Positions 46,265-54,176 are shown, counted from the stretch's first letter. The stretch: 64,000 bases of DNA from Pseudoduganella guangdongensis (GCF_009857475.1 NZ_WWCJ01000008.1:62001-126000); one strand, 5' to 3'. The notes: generated from the sequence alone by a model not told the origin. Program-made: numbers and translations.

Positions 46265-46879
46265 ATGAACGAATCGATTTCCGTGTTTGGCTTGCTCAAT
46301 GTCACTCTGTTGGAGCTGCTGTCGTTTGTGCTGTCGGTGGCGACGGTGTGGCTGAATATCCGCCAGAATCATTGGGCTTGGCTGTTTGCCATCTTGTCTT
46401 CGGCAACCTATGGCGTGGTCTTCTTCGGGGCTAAGCTGTATGGCGATATGGCTTTGCAGGGGGTGTTCATCACCGTTTCGTTCTGGGGCTGGTATCAATG
46501 GCTGCGGGGGAATCAGGGCGCGGCGCTGGGCGTTTCGAGCTTGTCCGTGCGCGGGCGGGTGTTGGCTGGCGTGGCTTGGCTGGCGGGCTTTGGGGTGCTG
46601 GCTTGGTTCCTGCGCTCTTTCACCGACACCGATGTGCCGCATGCGGATGCTTTCCTGACTGCGGGTAGCCTGGTGGGCCAGGCTCTTTTGTCCCGTAAAA
46701 AAATCGAGAATTGGCATGTCTGGATTATCGTGGATGTGCTCTACGTTGCGCTCTACGTGCATAAGGGGCTGATGCTGACGGCTGTCCTCTATGGCATGTT
46801 CGTGGCCATGGCTTTCGCGGGCCTGCGTGCCTGGCGCAACAGCAGCGCGGCGCCGGATGCGGCGGTTGTCTGGAAATGA
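46265..46879 (+). CDS. pnuC: PnuC-family vitamin transporter (possibly thiamine, PnuT-like)
   Basis: 204 residues, seven or so membrane helices. Family marks: SVATVWLNIRQNHWAWLFAI, the central SFWGWYQWLRG motif, and ENWHVWIIVDVLYVALYVHKG. PnuC proteins carry nicotinamide riboside or, as PnuT, thiamine by facilitated diffusion, and trapping needs a downstream kinase, which is here the next gene, overlapping by 4 bases. The converging TonB receptor is under a TPP riboswitch, so thiamine is a reasonable substrate; this is inference. A riboswitch is not seen in front of pnuC itself. Confidence 0.9.
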   Translation: MNESISVFGLLNVTLLELLSFVLSVATVWLNIRQNHWAWLFAILSSATYGVVFFGAKLYGDMALQGVFITVSFWGWYQWLRGNQGAALGVSSLSVRGRVLAGVAWLAGFGVLAWFLRSFTDTDVPHADAFLTAGSLVGQALLSRKKIENWHVWIIVDVLYVALYVHKGLMLTAVLYGMFVAMAFAGLRAWRNSSAAPDAAVVWK

Positions 46880-47391
46880 GGCTGCCTTTCCGCGTCGCTA
46901 TCCTCGGCGCGGCGTCGTCGGGAAAAACTACCCTGGCGCAGGCGCTGGCGCTGCGTTATGGGGCGGCATGGGTGCCGGAGTACTTGCGCGAGTTTTGCGA
47001 TCTGCGGCAGGATGTGCCGGTGGCGTCGGACCAGTTCCATATCGCTTCGACCCAGGTGGCGCGCGAGGAAGCGCTGGCTGCGCTGGGTGGGCGTTTTCTT
47101 TTTTGCGATACCACGCCATTGATGACGGCGGTCTATTCCATCCATTATTTCGGTGGCATCGATGCGCAGCTTGAGGGCCTTGCTGCGTCGCGCCGTTACG
47201 ACATTACCCTGGTCTGCAAGCCTGAATTCGCGTGGGTGCCCGATGGGCTACATCATGAGGAGGAGGATGTCAGCGGTATTATTGATTCCATCTTGCTCAA
47301 TGAGCTGGCGCGACGCGGTGTGCCTTATACGCGTATCAGCGGTGGCCTGGAGGAGCGCTTGCTGCAGGTGGGGCATTTATTGGGGGATTGA
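46876..47391 (+). CDS. P-loop ATPase/kinase, NadR-like
   Basis: 171 residues. Walker A is GAASSGKTTL (near residue 11). PEYLREFC and FCDTTPLMTAVYS resemble the ribosylnicotinamide-kinase domain of NadR; the adenylyltransferase and HTH domains of full NadR are missing. KPEFAWVPDGLHHEEEDV is a typical substrate and lid region. It probably phosphorylates the vitamin imported by the upstream PnuC protein (nicotinamide riboside, or thiamine given the context), trapping it inside. Start overlaps pnuC (ATGA). Confidence 0.85.
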   Translation: MRLPFRVAILGAASSGKTTLAQALALRYGAAWVPEYLREFCDLRQDVPVASDQFHIASTQVAREEALAALGGRFLFCDTTPLMTAVYSIHYFGGIDAQLEGLAASRRYDITLVCKPEFAWVPDGLHHEEEDVSGIIDSILLNELARRGVPYTRISGGLEERLLQVGHLLGD

Positions 47392-47396
47392 GGCTT

Positions 47397-48074
47397 ATGA
47401 AAAGATTGCTCGCGCTGGCTGGCTGGCTGCCGTTGGCGGCGTTTGCGGAGACGGGGTATTACCTGGTCTCGGTCTATGACGTGGAGGGCCAGGCTTCGAT
47501 CGATTATAAGTATTGGAATGCGCACTATAAGAACTCGCGCAACGTGGCTAGCCCGGAGATTGGCGTCGGCTATGGGGTGAATTCGCGCTGGTACACGGAG
47601 TTGACGGCGCAGTGGATCCAGGTCGATGGGCGGCGGACGCGCCATACGGGGCTGGAGTGGCAGAACGACTTTCTGCTGACGCAGGGCCAGTTCGATGTGG
47701 ATGTGGCGCTGCATACCTTGGTGGAGCGCGCGCGGCGGCGGGAGCGGGGCTATTTTCTTGAGGTGGGGCCGGTGCTGCAGACGTATGTCTGGCGGACGCA
47801 GTTGAATCTTAATCTGTTCTTGCAGCGGGAGTTTGATAACGGCTTGCGCAATGAGACGGAGCTGGCGTATCAGTGGCAGGTGAGGCAGCGTTGGTTGCCG
47901 GGACTGGCGTTCGGGGCGCAGGGGTTTGGCGAGCGGCGGGCGCATTCGCGCCGGGCGGGGCCGGCTTTGTTTGGGGAGGCGGGGCGCTTCAAGTATGAGG
48001 CGGCTTATCTCTTTGGGCGGAATTCGGGGCGGACGGCGAATTCGTTTACGTTGCGGGTGCAGTACTTCTTTTGA
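47397..48074 (+). CDS. Outer-membrane beta-barrel-like protein
   Basis: 225 residues from ATG 47397; an in-frame TTG at 47388 is possible. Signal peptide 1-18 (MKRLLALAGWLPLAAFA). Alternating aromatic/polar strands (DYKYWNAHYKNSRN, RWYTELTAQWIQ, FDVDVALHTLVER, LNLNLFLQREF, SFTLRVQYFF) and the terminal Phe are signs of an outer-membrane barrel. No named family. Third gene after pnuC and kinase, 5 bases after the kinase stop; a channel or a partner of the TonB receptor are possible roles. Confidence 0.65.
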   Translation: MKRLLALAGWLPLAAFAETGYYLVSVYDVEGQASIDYKYWNAHYKNSRNVASPEIGVGYGVNSRWYTELTAQWIQVDGRRTRHTGLEWQNDFLLTQGQFDVDVALHTLVERARRRERGYFLEVGPVLQTYVWRTQLNLNLFLQREFDNGLRNETELAYQWQVRQRWLPGLAFGAQGFGERRAHSRRAGPALFGEAGRFKYEAAYLFGRNSGRTANSFTLRVQYFF

Positions 48075-48125
48075 AACCCGGTAGGGCGGGTCAGACCCTT
48101 GGGCCTGACCCTGGTTTGCCGGGTT
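48075..48125. repeat. GGGTCAG-core inverted repeat, type A (copy 3, short)
   Basis: 51 bases. AACCCGGTAGGGCGGGTC on the left pairs with a right arm ending GGTTTGCCGGGTT; the centre is GACCCTTGGGCCTGACC. A single-hairpin version of the copies at 16198 and 27028. It starts on the base after the barrel-protein stop and its last two bases overlap the TonB receptor stop codon, so it fills the entire convergent gap. Confidence 0.8.
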
Positions 48126-50223
48126 AGAAGTCGACCTGCGCGGACAGCTGGAACGTGCGCGGGGCGCCTGGGAACAGGTAGCCGCCGACATCCGGCGTCA
48201 CGTCGCGCCAGTAGAATTTGTCGAATGCGTTCTTGACCTGGGCGCGGACGATCACGGATGCGCCGCCTACGCGGTAGGCGTATGAGCCGCCCAGGTTCAC
48301 CACGTGGTACGACGGGACCATGACCTTGTTTTCCTGGTCGAAGGCTTTACGGCCGGCGTGCTGCCAGTTGGCAGTCAGCTTCAGGCCTGGCACGGCGCTC
48401 ACCACATAATCCGCCCAGACGGTGGATTTGAAGTTCGGCACGTTGGTCACGCGCTTGCCGTCAAAAATCGCCAGGCCGGTGCCATCTTGCTCGGTGTCGA
48501 TGGCGGCCATCGATGCGCCCAGCAGCAGTTCGCGCGACAGCTTGCCTTGCGCGCTGAATTCCAGGCCGCGGTGGCGGTCCACGCCTTGGCGGACAAAGGT
48601 GTTGGCCGGGTTGGTGAACTCCAGGCCTTGTTCGATCTGGTACACGGCTGCGGACAGCGACACGCCATTGACCTCGGTCTTGGCGCCTAATTCCACTTGC
48701 TTGGATTTGCCCGGTGCCAGCGCGGTTTGCTTGTTGGTGGTTTCGATCGGTGCGACGCCGCCGTGCTGCAGGCCTTGGGCGTAGGAGGCGTAGTAGGACA
48801 GCTTGTTGCTCGGGCTGTACACCAGCGCGACGTTCGGCAGCCAGAAGTTGTCGCTGGTGGCGGCGGCCTTGGCCTGGGTGCGGCGCACGGAGACGAATCG
48901 GGCGCCGGTGTGCAGTGCCAATTGCTCGTTCAGGCCGATGATGTCCTGCACATAGGCTGCGCGCTCGTTGTCGGCGCGGCGTTCGGAGACCGGGCCCAGT
49001 ACGCCGCTCGACAGCGGCACGACCACCGGTTTGAAGATGTTGCTTACGCCGGCCTTGTCGTACACGTAGTCGCCCCAGCGTTCATGGTTGGAGAAGACGG
49101 ACAGGCCGGCGGTCAGTTCGTGCTTGATGCTGCCGGTGGCGAACTTGCCTTGCAGGTGGGCTTTGGCGGACGTCGGCTTTTTTTCTTCGCCCAGGCTGCG
49201 GTAGTCGTACACGTCGTAGTCGCCGTTGCTGCAGTAGCCCGGCCACAGTTCTTCGCTGGAGCAGCCGTAGGGGAAGGCGGTGTAGTCGTCGCGCTTGAAG
49301 CGGTGCTGGTTGGCGCTGAGGGTGGCTTTCCATTCCGGCGCGAGCTGGTATTGGAAGGCGATGCCGATGTTGCTGGTTTCGGTCATTACCGGCTTGGCCC
49401 ACGGCTGGTCGTTCAGGAACAGGTCGGCGTCGACCACTGGCAGGCGAGTGCCGCCGGTCAGCTGGAAGCCGGGCGCGGTCAGCTGCGATTTCTTCTGGTA
49501 GTCGGCATCCACGGTCAGCAGCGCTTGCGGGCTGATACGCCAGTCGAAGGCGGCGGAGAAGAAGCTGCGGCGGCCGTCGGCGCCTTTGACGATGGAGCGC
49601 AGGCGTTCGCCGGCGGCGTTGATGCGGTAGCCGAAGCGGCGGTCTTCAAAGCGGCCGCCCAGGTCCACGGTGCCGAGCACGGTGCCGCGCTCGCTCACTT
49701 CCAGCAGCACGGAGCGCAGGTTCGATTCGGTCGGGCGCTTGGTCACGTAGTTGATGATGCCGCCCGGCGCGGCGACGCCCATCTGCAGGCCGGCCAGGCC
49801 GCGCAGCACTTCAATGCTTTCCTTGTTTTCCAGCGGGATCTGGGTGTCGCCGGAAATGGCGTGGCCGTCCTTGCGGTAAGAGCTGGCGTTATCCAGCTTG
49901 AAGCCGCGGATCGAGAATTGCTCGGCGTAGCCGACGGCGTTGTAGGCGTCGCCGATGCTGGCGTCGAATTTCACGGCGTCGGTGGTGTTGCGGATGTTCA
50001 GGTCTTGCAGCTGCTCGCGCGTCAGTACGCTGACGGAGGCGGGGGTTTGCAGCAATGCCTGTTCGCCGAAGCCGGCGACGGAAGCGCGGTCGGCCACGAT
50101 GCGGTTGGCGGTGATGACCACTTCGGTCAGTTTCTGTTCCTGCGCGGAGGCGGCAGGGGCGAAGGCGGTGGCGACGGCCAGTGCGGCCAGGCTCAGTTGG
50201 GTGGTGTTGCGAGTGCGATTCAT
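48124..50223 (-). CDS. TonB-dependent receptor under TPP riboswitch (putative thiamine receptor)
   Basis: 699 residues from ATG 50223; the frame continues upstream to 50292 but only across the riboswitch leader. Signal peptide about 1-26 (ALAVATAFAPAASAQ). The plug domain follows (TEVVITANRI as TonB-box region, QTPASVSVLTREQL, PLENKESIEVLRGLAG, GGIINYVTKRP), then a 22-strand barrel ending FQLSAQVDF with terminal Phe. By sequence it belongs to the FhuA/ferric siderophore receptor group, but a TPP riboswitch in its leader points to thiamine or a thiamine compound. It converges with pnuC-kinase-barrel genes. Confidence 0.92.
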   Translation of the reverse strand: MNRTRNTTQLSLAALAVATAFAPAASAQEQKLTEVVITANRIVADRASVAGFGEQALLQTPASVSVLTREQLQDLNIRNTTDAVKFDASIGDAYNAVGYAEQFSIRGFKLDNASSYRKDGHAISGDTQIPLENKESIEVLRGLAGLQMGVAAPGGIINYVTKRPTESNLRSVLLEVSERGTVLGTVDLGGRFEDRRFGYRINAAGERLRSIVKGADGRRSFFSAAFDWRISPQALLTVDADYQKKSQLTAPGFQLTGGTRLPVVDADLFLNDQPWAKPVMTETSNIGIAFQYQLAPEWKATLSANQHRFKRDDYTAFPYGCSSEELWPGYCSNGDYDVYDYRSLGEEKKPTSAKAHLQGKFATGSIKHELTAGLSVFSNHERWGDYVYDKAGVSNIFKPVVVPLSSGVLGPVSERRADNERAAYVQDIIGLNEQLALHTGARFVSVRRTQAKAAATSDNFWLPNVALVYSPSNKLSYYASYAQGLQHGGVAPIETTNKQTALAPGKSKQVELGAKTEVNGVSLSAAVYQIEQGLEFTNPANTFVRQGVDRHRGLEFSAQGKLSRELLLGASMAAIDTEQDGTGLAIFDGKRVTNVPNFKSTVWADYVVSAVPGLKLTANWQHAGRKAFDQENKVMVPSYHVVNLGGSYAYRVGGASVIVRAQVKNAFDKFYWRDVTPDVGGYLFPGAPRTFQLSAQVDF

Positions 50224-50267
50224 ATATGTGCTCTTGCTTTGCGTAGGCGCCAGCAGGAGAGCACGCG

Positions 50268-50289
50268 AAAGCCCGGGTCCCCGGGCCTT
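50268..50289 (-). terminator. GC-rich hairpin between TPP aptamer and receptor start
   Basis: On the minus strand GCCCGG and CCGGGC arms pair around GGAC and are followed by TTTCG. Its position, after the aptamer and before the ATG, fits the terminator or regulatory hairpin of the expression platform; the short T-run makes the mechanism uncertain. Confidence 0.5.
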
Positions 50290-50299
50290 CATCCATCTG

Positions 50300-50382
50300 C
50301 GCTTTCCTTCGCTGGCATTATCCAGATCAGGTTCGGAGGGTATTTCTCACCCCGCGCACTATGCGCGAGGACCCCTAGCGAG
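50300..50382 (-). ncRNA. TPP (THI-box) riboswitch
   Basis: Read on the minus strand: GCTAGGGGTCC opens the element, CGCGCATAGTGCGCG forms the variable stem, then GGGGTGAGAAATACCC and the nearly invariant GAACCTGATCTGGATAATG with CCAGCGAAGGA. These are the pyrimidine- and pyrophosphate-sensing helices of TPP riboswitches. P1 closes with GCT/AGC. It lies 77 bases before the TonB receptor start, same strand, after the yqhD stop. Ligand binding should lower receptor expression when thiamine pyrophosphate is plentiful. Confidence 0.93.
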
Positions 50383-50393
50383 GCGGTATTGTA

Positions 50394-51557
50394 CTACAGG
50401 CTCAATTGCAGGGCGCGCCGCACGTCGGCCGGCGTGATGTCGCGCCGTTCGCCCAGGCCGGTCATGCCGGCGGCTTCCAGCGCGGCGACGGTGGCGTCGA
50501 TGGCTGGCGCGCCCAGGCCGTAGCCGGACAGGCGGGTCGGCACGCCCATCTGCTCGAAGAAGGCGCGCGTGTTGCCGATGGCGGCGTCGATGCGTTCCTC
50601 TTCGCTGCCCTGGCTGGCGTCCAGGCCCCATACGCGTTCGGCGTATTGCAGCAGCTTGCCGCGCTTGGCCTCGCGCCGCACCTGCAGGATGCCCGGCAGG
50701 ACAATCGCCAGCGTCTGCGCGTGATCCAGGCCGAACAGGGCGGTCAGCTCGTGGCCGACGCCGTGGGTGGCCCAGTCCTGCGGCACGCCGACGCCGATCA
50801 GGCCATTCAGGGCCATGGTGGCGGTCCACATGATGTTGGCGCGCACTTCGACGTCGTCCGGGCGGGCCAGCACTTGCGGGCCCAGTTCCAGCAGGGTTTG
50901 CAGCAGGCCTTCGGCAAAGCGGTCCTGCACCGGCGCGTTGGCCGGGTAGGTCAGGTATTGCTCGGTGGTGTGGACGAAGGCGTCGACCACGCCGTTGCCG
51001 ACCTGGCGCAGCGGCAGGGTCAGCGTCTTGGCCGGGTCTAGCACGGAGAAGCGCGGGTAGACGTGGGGGCTCATGAAGGCGCGCTTTTCCTGGGTGGCGG
51101 CGCGGCTGACCACGCTGGCGCTGTTCATCTCGGAACCGGTGGCGGGCAGGGTCAGCACGGCGCCGAAGGGCAGGGCGGCCTTCACGACCTTGCCGCCGAT
51201 TTTCAGGATGTCCCAGGCGTCGCCGTCGTACAGCGCGGCGGCGGCGATGAACTTGGTGCCGTCCACCACCGAGCCGCCGCCTACGGCGAGCAGGAAGTCG
51301 ATCTTTTCGCCTTGCACCAGTTCTACCGCCTGCATCAGGGTTTCGTAGCGCGGGTTGGGTTCGATGCCGGAGAACTCCAGCACAGTATGGCCCGCCAGCG
51401 CGGCGCGCACTTCGTCGTAGGTGCCGTTGGTCTTGATGCTGCCGCCGCCGTAGAGCATGAGGACGCGGGCGTTGGCAGGAATATATTTCGCCAGGGCGGC
51501 GATCTGGCCCGTGCCGAAAATGACGCGGGTCGGGTTGTGGAATTCGAAGTTTTGCAT
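50394..51557 (-). CDS. yqhD: Iron-containing alcohol dehydrogenase, YqhD-like aldehyde reductase
   Basis: 387 residues from ATG 51557, the same length as E. coli YqhD. NADPH-dependent reduction of short-chain aldehydes, including those from lipid peroxidation. The nucleotide site GGGSVVDGTKF is at 93-103, and the four metal ligands are D192, H196 (DAFVHTTEQ), H265 (ATHGVGHE) and H279 (GLDHAQT), spaced as D194/H198/H267/H281 in E. coli. Lies upstream of the riboswitch on the same strand; the riboswitch leader separates the two transcripts. Confidence 0.93.
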   Translation of the reverse strand: MQNFEFHNPTRVIFGTGQIAALAKYIPANARVLMLYGGGSIKTNGTYDEVRAALAGHTVLEFSGIEPNPRYETLMQAVELVQGEKIDFLLAVGGGSVVDGTKFIAAAALYDGDAWDILKIGGKVVKAALPFGAVLTLPATGSEMNSASVVSRAATQEKRAFMSPHVYPRFSVLDPAKTLTLPLRQVGNGVVDAFVHTTEQYLTYPANAPVQDRFAEGLLQTLLELGPQVLARPDDVEVRANIMWTATMALNGLIGVGVPQDWATHGVGHELTALFGLDHAQTLAIVLPGILQVRREAKRGKLLQYAERVWGLDASQGSEEERIDAAIGNTRAFFEQMGVPTRLSGYGLGAPAIDATVAALEAAGMTGLGERRDITPADVRRALQLSL

Positions 51558-51681
51558 AGTGGCGCGATTATCGCGCAATTCGCGCCCAGCCGTGCGACAC
51601 CACGCGAAAGGCCTTGCTACACTTGAGAAATCCGCGCCGCAGGCTGACAATGCGGGTATCCGTCAGCCTATGGAGAATGAG

Positions 51682-51981
51682 ATGACACAGGAACACGTGG
51701 TCGAGCCGCGCGACTACCTCAATGCGCAGGTGCTGGACATGCACCGCGCCTTGACGTCGCTGGGCGAGAAGATTGAAGCACTGGACCTGCATAACCAGCG
51801 TATCGAAACCTGCACCGATCCGGAGCTGAAGCTGGTGATGGCCAGCCACCGCGATGCCACGCGCAAGCAAATCGCCATGCTGCTGGAGTGGGTGCGCCGG
51901 CGCGACCCGAAAATGGACAAGGAAATGAAGGAAGCGCTGTTCAAAGCGGGTCCGATCGCCGCGCAATATCATTACGAGTAA
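51682..51981 (+). CDS. Encapsulated-ferritin-like (EncFtn) protein without ferroxidase ligands
   Basis: 99 residues from ATG 51682 (GGAGAATGAG upstream; ATG 51670 is less likely). Two helices resemble EncFtn of Rhodospirillum: HRALTSLGEKIEALD, then TDPEL, then AMLLEWVRRRD and a GPI end. From my memory of that protein the ligands Glu32, Glu62 and His65 correspond here to Lys, Thr and Gln (SLGEKIEA; HRDATRKQIAM). There is no encapsulin cargo-loading peptide at the C-terminus (AAQYHYE) and no encapsulin gene in the window. Function unknown. The next gene follows after 9 bases. Confidence 0.65.
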   Translation: MTQEHVVEPRDYLNAQVLDMHRALTSLGEKIEALDLHNQRIETCTDPELKLVMASHRDATRKQIAMLLEWVRRRDPKMDKEMKEALFKAGPIAAQYHYE

Positions 51982-51990
51982 AGGAAGTCG

Positions 51991-52449
51991 ATGAAGTTTC
52001 AGCCGTACCGGGAAGGCAGCTGGTTTGCCATCCCGCTCAGGAATGGCGGTTATGCCACCGGTTTGGTGGCGCGCCTGTCACCGCAGGGGAAGGTCATGCT
52101 GGCCTACCTGTTCGGGCCTACCCACTGGACCTTGCCGACCTTGGCCGAGGTGCAGGGGCTGACGGCATCCGATGCGCTGAAGGTGATACGCACCGGTGAT
52201 ATGGCGCTGGCGAACGGGCGTTGGCCTGTGCTCGGCAATACGGTGGGCTACCAGCGCGAGGACTGGCCGGTGCCGATGTTTATCCGCCGTGCCGATGCGT
52301 TGAAGCGCGCCTGGCAGGCGACCTATGGCGACGATCCGGGCAAGCCGGAGCGCGAGGTGTCCGTTCCGTATGATACGGAGGGGTTGGAGAGCGATTCGCT
52401 GTTCGGCTATGGTTCGGCGGAGCTGCTCATGACCAAGCTGCTGGAGTAG
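51991..52449 (+). CDS. Imm26-like immunity family protein
   Basis: 152 residues. YREGSWFAIPLRNGGYATGL and AYLFGP, then NGRWPVLGNTVGY followed by WPVPMFIRR, match the pattern I know for the Imm26 family (antitoxin-type proteins of polymorphic toxin systems). No toxin gene is adjacent, so it is an orphan or has a different task. Operon with the EncFtn-like gene before it and the GFA gene after it (9 bases each side). AAGGAAG precedes the ATG. Confidence 0.55.
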   Translation: MKFQPYREGSWFAIPLRNGGYATGLVARLSPQGKVMLAYLFGPTHWTLPTLAEVQGLTASDALKVIRTGDMALANGRWPVLGNTVGYQREDWPVPMFIRRADALKRAWQATYGDDPGKPEREVSVPYDTEGLESDSLFGYGSAELLMTKLLE

Positions 52450-52458
52450 GGAGGTCCT

Positions 52459-52872
52459 ATGCACACAGGCGGCTGTTTTTGCGGGGCGGTGCGGTACGAG
52501 GCGGAAGGGGCGGCGCGGAACAGCACCTGGTGCCACTGTTCGATGTGCCGCCGCTCGTGCGGGGCGCCCGGCGTGGCGTGGTTTAGCGTGCTGCGCGGGC
52601 GGTTTCGCTATGTGCGGGGGCAGCCTGCCGCTTTTCATTCCAGTCCGGGCGTAACGCGCGAGTTCTGCGCGGCGTGCGGGACGCAGCTGACCTTTGTTGA
52701 TGAGCGCTCGCCGCTGGAGGTGGATGTGACGACCTGCAGCCTGGATGAGCCGGATGCCATGCCGCCGCAGGATCATACCTTTGCGGCCAGCCGGCTGCAT
52801 TGGGAGGCGCTGTGCGATGATTTGCCGCGCTATTCGCGCACGCGGAGCGATGGGGCGCTGGAGAGCGCCTAG
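52459..52872 (+). CDS. GFA family (glutathione-dependent formaldehyde-activating-like) protein
   Basis: 137 residues. The zinc-binding cysteines of the Mss4-like fold are in order: GGCFCGAVRYE, TWCHCSMCRRSCG and EFCAACGTQLTF. GFA itself helps S-hydroxymethylglutathione formation in Paracoccus; other members are of unknown activity. Last gene of the three-gene operon; its 3' end overlaps the converging sigma factor gene by 4 bases. Confidence 0.9.
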   Translation: MHTGGCFCGAVRYEAEGAARNSTWCHCSMCRRSCGAPGVAWFSVLRGRFRYVRGQPAAFHSSPGVTREFCAACGTQLTFVDERSPLEVDVTTCSLDEPDAMPPQDHTFAASRLHWEALCDDLPRYSRTRSDGALESA

Positions 52873-54125
52873 CAGGCGGCTGCCCGCGCCAGCAGCAAAT
52901 CGCGCTCGCGCTCATTTTGCGTCAAGCCCGCGGCCCGCTCAAACTCGGCGCGCGCCTCGGCCATCCGTTCCAGCTTGAACAGGAAATCCCCGCGCACGCT
53001 GGGCAGCAGGTGATAGTGCTTGAGCGCCGGCTCGTCCAGCAACTGATCCACCAGCTCCAGCCCGACCGCCGGCCCGTAAGCCATGGCCAGCGCCACCGCG
53101 CGGTTCAGCTCCACCACCGGCGAGGGCGCGCGCGTGGCCAGGGCCAGGTAGAGGTCCGCGATCATCTGCCAATCCGTGTCCTGCGCCCGCTTGGCGCGCG
53201 CGTGGCAGGCCGCAATGGCTGCCTGCAGCACATACGGCCCCGGCACCCGCCCCAGGGCCTGGGCGCGCTCCAGCGCCGCCAGCCCGCGCCGCACCAGCAT
53301 CTGGTCCCAGCGCGTGCGGTCCTGTTCCAGCAGCAGCACCGGCTTGCCCTGCGCATCGGTGCGGGCGCGTGCGCGCGAGGACTGGATTTCCATCAGCGCC
53401 ACCAGGCCATGCACTTCCGGCTCGCCCGGCGCCAGCTCGGCCAGGATGCGCCCCAGGCGCAGCGCTTCGTGGCACAAGCCGGGGCGCATCCAGTCGCTGC
53501 CGGCGCTGGCCGAATAGCCTTCGTTATAGACCAGGTAAATCACCTGCAGCACGGCCGCTAAGCGTTCTTCCAGCTCGGCCCCGCGCGGCACTTCGAACGG
53601 CACTTTGGCGTCGCCCAGCGTGCGTTTGGCGCGCACGATGCGCTGCGCGATGGTCGGCTCGGCGGCCAGGAAGGCGCGCGCGATTTCGTCCGTGGTCAGG
53701 CCGCCCAGCAGGCGCAGGGTCAGCGCCACGCGCGCTTCCATGGTCAGCACCGGGTGGCAGGAGATGAAGATCAGGCGCAGCAGGTCGTCGCCGATATTGT
53801 CGTCGAGCTCGCGCTCCAGGTCGGGCGCGGCATCCTGCAGCAACCCTTCGATCTCATAGGTCAGCTCCGGCTCTTTTTCCTGCGCCAGCTTCTGGTGGCG
53901 CAGGTAGTCCAGGGCCTTGTTTTTCGCGGCCTGCATCAGCCAGGCGGCGGGACGCTCGGGCGTGCCGTTTTCCGGCCAGGTTTCCAGTGCGCTGACCAGG
54001 GCTTCCTGCGCCATCTCTTCCGCCAGGGCGACGTCGCGCAGCATGCGGGTGAGCACGGCGATGATCTTGGCTTCTTCAATGCGCCAGACGGCAACGATGG
54101 CGCGGTGGGTGCTGTTGTCGTTCAT
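52869..54125 (-). CDS. ECF sigma factor, ECF42 type with C-terminal extension
   Basis: 418 residues, about twice a normal ECF sigma factor. Sigma-2 (LRDVALAEEMAQEALVSALE) and sigma-4 (ALTLRLLGGLTTDEIARAFL) regions are followed by a ~220-residue extension with the conserved YLVYNEGYSAS motif and TPR-like helices (DUF6596). ECF42 genes are known to lie next to DGPF/YCII genes; here two such genes and a PhnB-like gene are at 55166-56790. There is no anti-sigma factor gene, as expected for this group, where the extension is thought to regulate. Divergent from the lacI-type gene, 51 bases away. Confidence 0.9.
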   Translation of the reverse strand: MNDNSTHRAIVAVWRIEEAKIIAVLTRMLRDVALAEEMAQEALVSALETWPENGTPERPAAWLMQAAKNKALDYLRHQKLAQEKEPELTYEIEGLLQDAAPDLERELDDNIGDDLLRLIFISCHPVLTMEARVALTLRLLGGLTTDEIARAFLAAEPTIAQRIVRAKRTLGDAKVPFEVPRGAELEERLAAVLQVIYLVYNEGYSASAGSDWMRPGLCHEALRLGRILAELAPGEPEVHGLVALMEIQSSRARARTDAQGKPVLLLEQDRTRWDQMLVRRGLAALERAQALGRVPGPYVLQAAIAACHARAKRAQDTDWQMIADLYLALATRAPSPVVELNRAVALAMAYGPAVGLELVDQLLDEPALKHYHLLPSVRGDFLFKLERMAEARAEFERAAGLTQNERERDLLLARAAAC

Positions 54126-54176
54126 GTGCTCACTTTAGCATGATAAACTTGAAAACTTTTCCAGCTAAGAACCGTA

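Noticed and set aside
48124-50223. Naming the receptor a siderophore receptor
   Set aside because: The sequence family is compatible, but the TPP riboswitch points to thiamine; the name is kept open.
48697-50523. Open frame of 608 codons on the plus strand antisense to the TonB receptor and across the riboswitch
   Set aside because: The translation is Val/Gly/Ala-rich without domains, and the minus-strand receptor is a certain gene.
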